Below are positions 8,499 through 11,017 of a stretch of DNA of 11,017 nucleotides, one piece after another (position 1 is the stretch's first letter; the number at the start of each line of letters is the position of its first letter). This stretch comes from Liolophura sinensis. Lineage: Eukaryota > Mollusca > Polyplacophora > Chitonida > Chitonidae. The DNA lies in the NCBI RefSeq assembly GCF_032854445.1, contig NC_088300.1, forward strand, positions 81,757,084 through 81,768,100. The letters run 5' to 3'. The notes beneath the pieces were generated by a model. The model saw only the letters and a list, made by a program, of their open reading frames with translations, was not told the DNA's origin and did not search any database. A program made the position numbers and the translations under genes.

Positions 8499-8671
8499 AT
8501 GTTTGTTATTTTATTTATGTCCGTGGTTTTGACCTCGATCTGTTTAATGTCAGTGTTGCTTGTAACATTGGAGGTATTGTTATCAATTATCTGATATAAG
8601 TTGACGAGATGTGTCTTATTGTCGCATTAGCTCGATCGTTGCAAACACTGTTATATGTATGTGTCAATCTA
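8392..8671. other. Spacer between arrays 5 and 6
   Basis: About 280 bp. Apart from the tRNA-like fragment and an AT palindrome (GATTTA-T-TAAATC at 8415-8427), nothing is recognised. The plus-strand frame at 8345-8599 starts inside the array and crosses the tRNA-like DNA, so I do not call it. Confidence 0.55.
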
Positions 8672-8787
8672 TCAACCGCTCATGACATCACATGAAATAC
8701 TCGACCACTCATGGCATCATATGAAATACTCGACCACTCATCACATCATATGAAATATTCAGTCACTCATGACATCATATGATATAC
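8672..8787. repeat. Minisatellite 6: 29-bp unit, 4 copies
   Basis: Four units start at 8672, 8701, 8730 and 8759, exactly 29 bp apart. The unit begins TCGACCACTCATGACATCAT and ends ATGAAATAC. Copies differ at a few positions; the last reads GATATAC at its end. Confidence 0.93.
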
Positions 8788-8853
8788 TCAGAAGAAACTG
8801 TTTATGTTGTGTTTAATCTAAAACCTGTGCAAAATAACAATTGGAATGCAAAG

Positions 8854-9558
8854 AATTTGGCTTATACCTGAGCCATACAATTTGACTCATACCTGAGCCA
8901 CACAATTTGACTCATACCTGAGCCACACAATTTTGACTCATACATGAGCCATACAATTTGACTCATACCTGAGCCACACAATTTGACTCATACATAAGGC
9001 ATACAATTTGACTCATACCAGAGCCATACAATTTGACTCATACCTGAGCCACACAGTTTGACTCATACATAAGGCATACAATTTGGCTCATACCAGAGCC
9101 ACAAAATTTGACTCATACCTGAGCCACACAATTTGACTCATACATGAGCCATACAATTTGACTCATACATGAGCCACACGATTTGACTCATACATGAGCC
9201 ATACAATTTGACTCATACATGAGCCATACAATTTGACTCATACCTGAGCCACACAATTTGGACTCATACATAAGGCATACAATTTGACTCATACCAGAGC
9301 CATACAATTTGACTCATACCTGAGCCACACAATTTGACTCATACATAAGGCATACAATTTGACTCAAACCAGAGCCACAAAATTTGACTCATACCTGAGC
9401 CACACAATTTGACTCATACATAAGCCATACAATTTGACCTCATACATAAGCCACACGATTTGACTCCTACCTGAGCCACACAAGTTACTTCTACATGGGT
9501 CATGCAATTTTACTCATACCTGAACCATACAATTTTACTCATACCTGAGCCATACAAT
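8854..9558. repeat. Minisatellite 7: 25-bp unit with AP-1-like site, about 28 copies
   Basis: Tandem 25-bp units, each ACTCATAC followed by CTGAGCC, ATGAGCC, ATAAGGC or CAGAGCC and then a CACAATTTG-like end. Single-base insertions make a few units 26 bp (for example at 8910 and 9236). Each junction TTTG|ACTCA creates TGACTCA; I count 20 exact copies between 8883 and 9416. The order of variant units from 8961 (CTGAGCC, ATAAGGC, CAGAGCC, CTGAGCC, ATAAGGC, CAGAGCC with ACAAAATTTG) is repeated from 9236, so an 11-unit, 275-bp block is duplicated. Units after about 9430 degenerate. The array has no coding potential. Confidence 0.96.
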
Positions 9559-10054
9559 GAATGATGACCTCTTTAATTGTATGGATATTGAATATCAGAA
9601 CGTAAACGTGAACAGAGTGAGCACACTGTTACAAAAGTTTAGAGCTAATTGAGAATTGGCCGTTAAACGAGTATTGTTTCGATCCTTAAAAAACATACAA
9701 TGATATGACGGGAATGCATAATGACGCCTGTGCATGGCTGATGGACTATCGGGGTGAGTGTAGTGCCTAGTTTTATGTTCGCCATAAATCCTTTTTTATC
9801 ATTGCATGAATTTAAACGAAACGGTAAACCTAAATTCAGACAAGGTATGAAATATTGTGACAGTGAATTTCTTTAATGATATTTTTAATATTGCATCTAT
9901 ATTAGAACTCAAGGGGTTAGTTATTGCTTAGGGGTGACTGCGAATGATATTTTCTGTCCACATATTTTTTATTGATATGGGTCATGTCTTGTGTCTGAAA
10001 CAAAACTTATCTGTGTATTTAAGAAAATGCTACTGCAAACTACAAACAGATTTG
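9559..10054. other. Unique spacer between arrays 7 and 8
   Basis: About 500 bp of AT-rich DNA. No reading frame, RNA gene or repeat is recognised. Confidence 0.6.
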
Positions 10055-10500
10055 TGAGCGTGGTATAACAGCGGACGTCGTATTATAGCGGACATGTGGT
10101 CCAACAACGGAAATCGTGTAACAACAGCGGGACCACATGGTTTTAACGGCGGGCATGTGGTATAACAGCGGGCACGTGGTGCAACAACGGATACGTGGTG
10201 CAACATCGGACACGTGTGTGCAACAGCGGGCACGTGGTTTGACGTCGGACATGTGGTATAATAGCGGATACGTGGTGCAGCATCGGACATGTGGTGTAAC
10301 AGCGAACACGTGCCTTTGACACCGGACACGTGGTATAACAGCGGACACGTTCTGCAACATCGGACACGTGGTGCAACAACGGAGACGTGGTATAACAGCG
10401 GACACGTGGTGCAGCAGCGGACACGTGGTGCAACAACGGACACGTAATGCAAAATCGGACATTTGCAAAATCAGACACGTGGTACCACAGCAAAACGTGA
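10055..10500. repeat. Minisatellite 8: 19-bp unit with E-box, about 23 copies
   Basis: Tandem units close to CGGACACGTGGTGCAACAA, with the last part alternating between GTGCAACA and GTATAACAG forms. Exact CACGTG occurs at 10173, 10211, 10231, 10307, 10327, 10365, 10403, 10422 and 10476; other units have CATGTG or TACGTG. The consensus unit carries two CpGs. First and last units are degenerate, and a few units are 16-22 bp. The minus strand lacks stops in the unit, so three overlapping reading frames stay open; these are treated as artefacts. Confidence 0.95.
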
Positions 10501-11017
10501 GGCGCAAGGCTAGTTGTAATCGTTTAGCTGCGTGATGATAGTGTGATACTTGACAATTGCGCTAGAGACGGCACGCGCATACTTGGTGGTACCGATCCGA
10601 ACCAAATTACCAAAACACAAATCAATCAGCGATAAGGCGATTGGACCTATAGACTGGCGTATTGCTTAAGGAATGGGTATTTTTATTGCTACACGTATAG
10701 CAAGTTAAAATATCTTTCCGCAGCCGAAATGCCAGATTACCCAACCATACGAACACGTTTGGCTAGTATAACTTTGTAAGGTGTGTGTTTCGTCACAATA
10801 TGACTGACATACTGCCGTAGGTGGCGTAAAGTCAGAACTCGTCTATTCCAGTTTGTGTTTGGTGACTAGTGATGTTGCATGAAGGTTTTAACCTCTGTTG
10901 AATCTATGGTCTGTATTGGTGCTGGCATAGTAACCGTCTACGTAAATCCAGATGAAATAAACTTGATGGAGTCAACGTTAGCCTGTTGTATGCCTGCAAA
11001 ATTACGCCCACAGCAAA
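10501..11017. other. Unique sequence at the right end
   Basis: About 520 bp with no recognisable gene or repeat. AATAAA at 10956-10961 is a possible polyadenylation hexamer, but no coding sequence is seen upstream and nothing supports its use. Confidence 0.55.

Noticed and set aside
10030-10507. Three overlapping minus-strand frames of 116-155 residues rich in Cys, Val and Arg
   Set aside because: They are translations of the 19-bp array in all three frames. Simultaneous opening of every frame is a property of the unit and not evidence of a gene.

Overview
The window looks like intergenic or intronic DNA from a eukaryote, most likely an invertebrate animal. It is moderately AT-rich, has no dense gene arrangement, has no convincing open reading frame outside low-complexity DNA, and is packed with tandem repeats. 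A mollusc is a reasonable guess from the general look (minisatellite-rich, one possible tRNA-derived SINE scrap), but nothing here proves it. I find no confident protein-coding gene, rRNA, tRNA, CRISPR array or intact transposon.

Layout: at least eight unrelated minisatellite families occupy roughly half of the 11 kb. They are: (1) 190-1620, 17-bp C/A-rich unit with a 308-bp higher-order repeat; (2) 1981-3470, 58-bp unit, about 25 copies; (3) 3964-4901, 40/42-bp unit, about 23 copies; (4) 4969-5259, 19-bp unit in two alternating flavours; (5) 8128-8391, 40-bp unit, about 6 copies; (6) 8672-8787, 29-bp unit, 4 copies; (7) 8854-9558, 25-bp unit, about 28 copies; (8) 10055-10500, 19-bp unit, about 23 copies. 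Between them lie unique stretches, the largest at 5260-8127. That stretch holds a few hairpins, a 12-C run, a cluster of CACGTG E-boxes, an 11-bp micro-repeat and one short exon-like reading frame, none of which makes a gene on its own.

The long reading frames in arrays 1, 3 and 8 are by-products of repeat units that lack stop codons on one strand. In arrays 1 and 8 they are open in all three frames of that strand, which argues against coding.

The most interesting structure is of two kinds. First, several arrays carry clear higher-order periodicity (308, 290, about 120, about 111 and 275 bp), recording block duplications. Second, several units contain exact matches to well-known transcription-factor sites: TGACTCA (AP-1) about 20 times at 25-bp pitch, CACGTG (E-box) nine times at multiples of about 19 bp, RTAAACA (forkhead-like) in most 58-bp units, and CCACACCC (KLF-like) about 20 times in the 17-bp array. 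Whether this is functional or a chance property of short units cannot be decided from sequence alone. I do not see evidence for a new multi-gene system.
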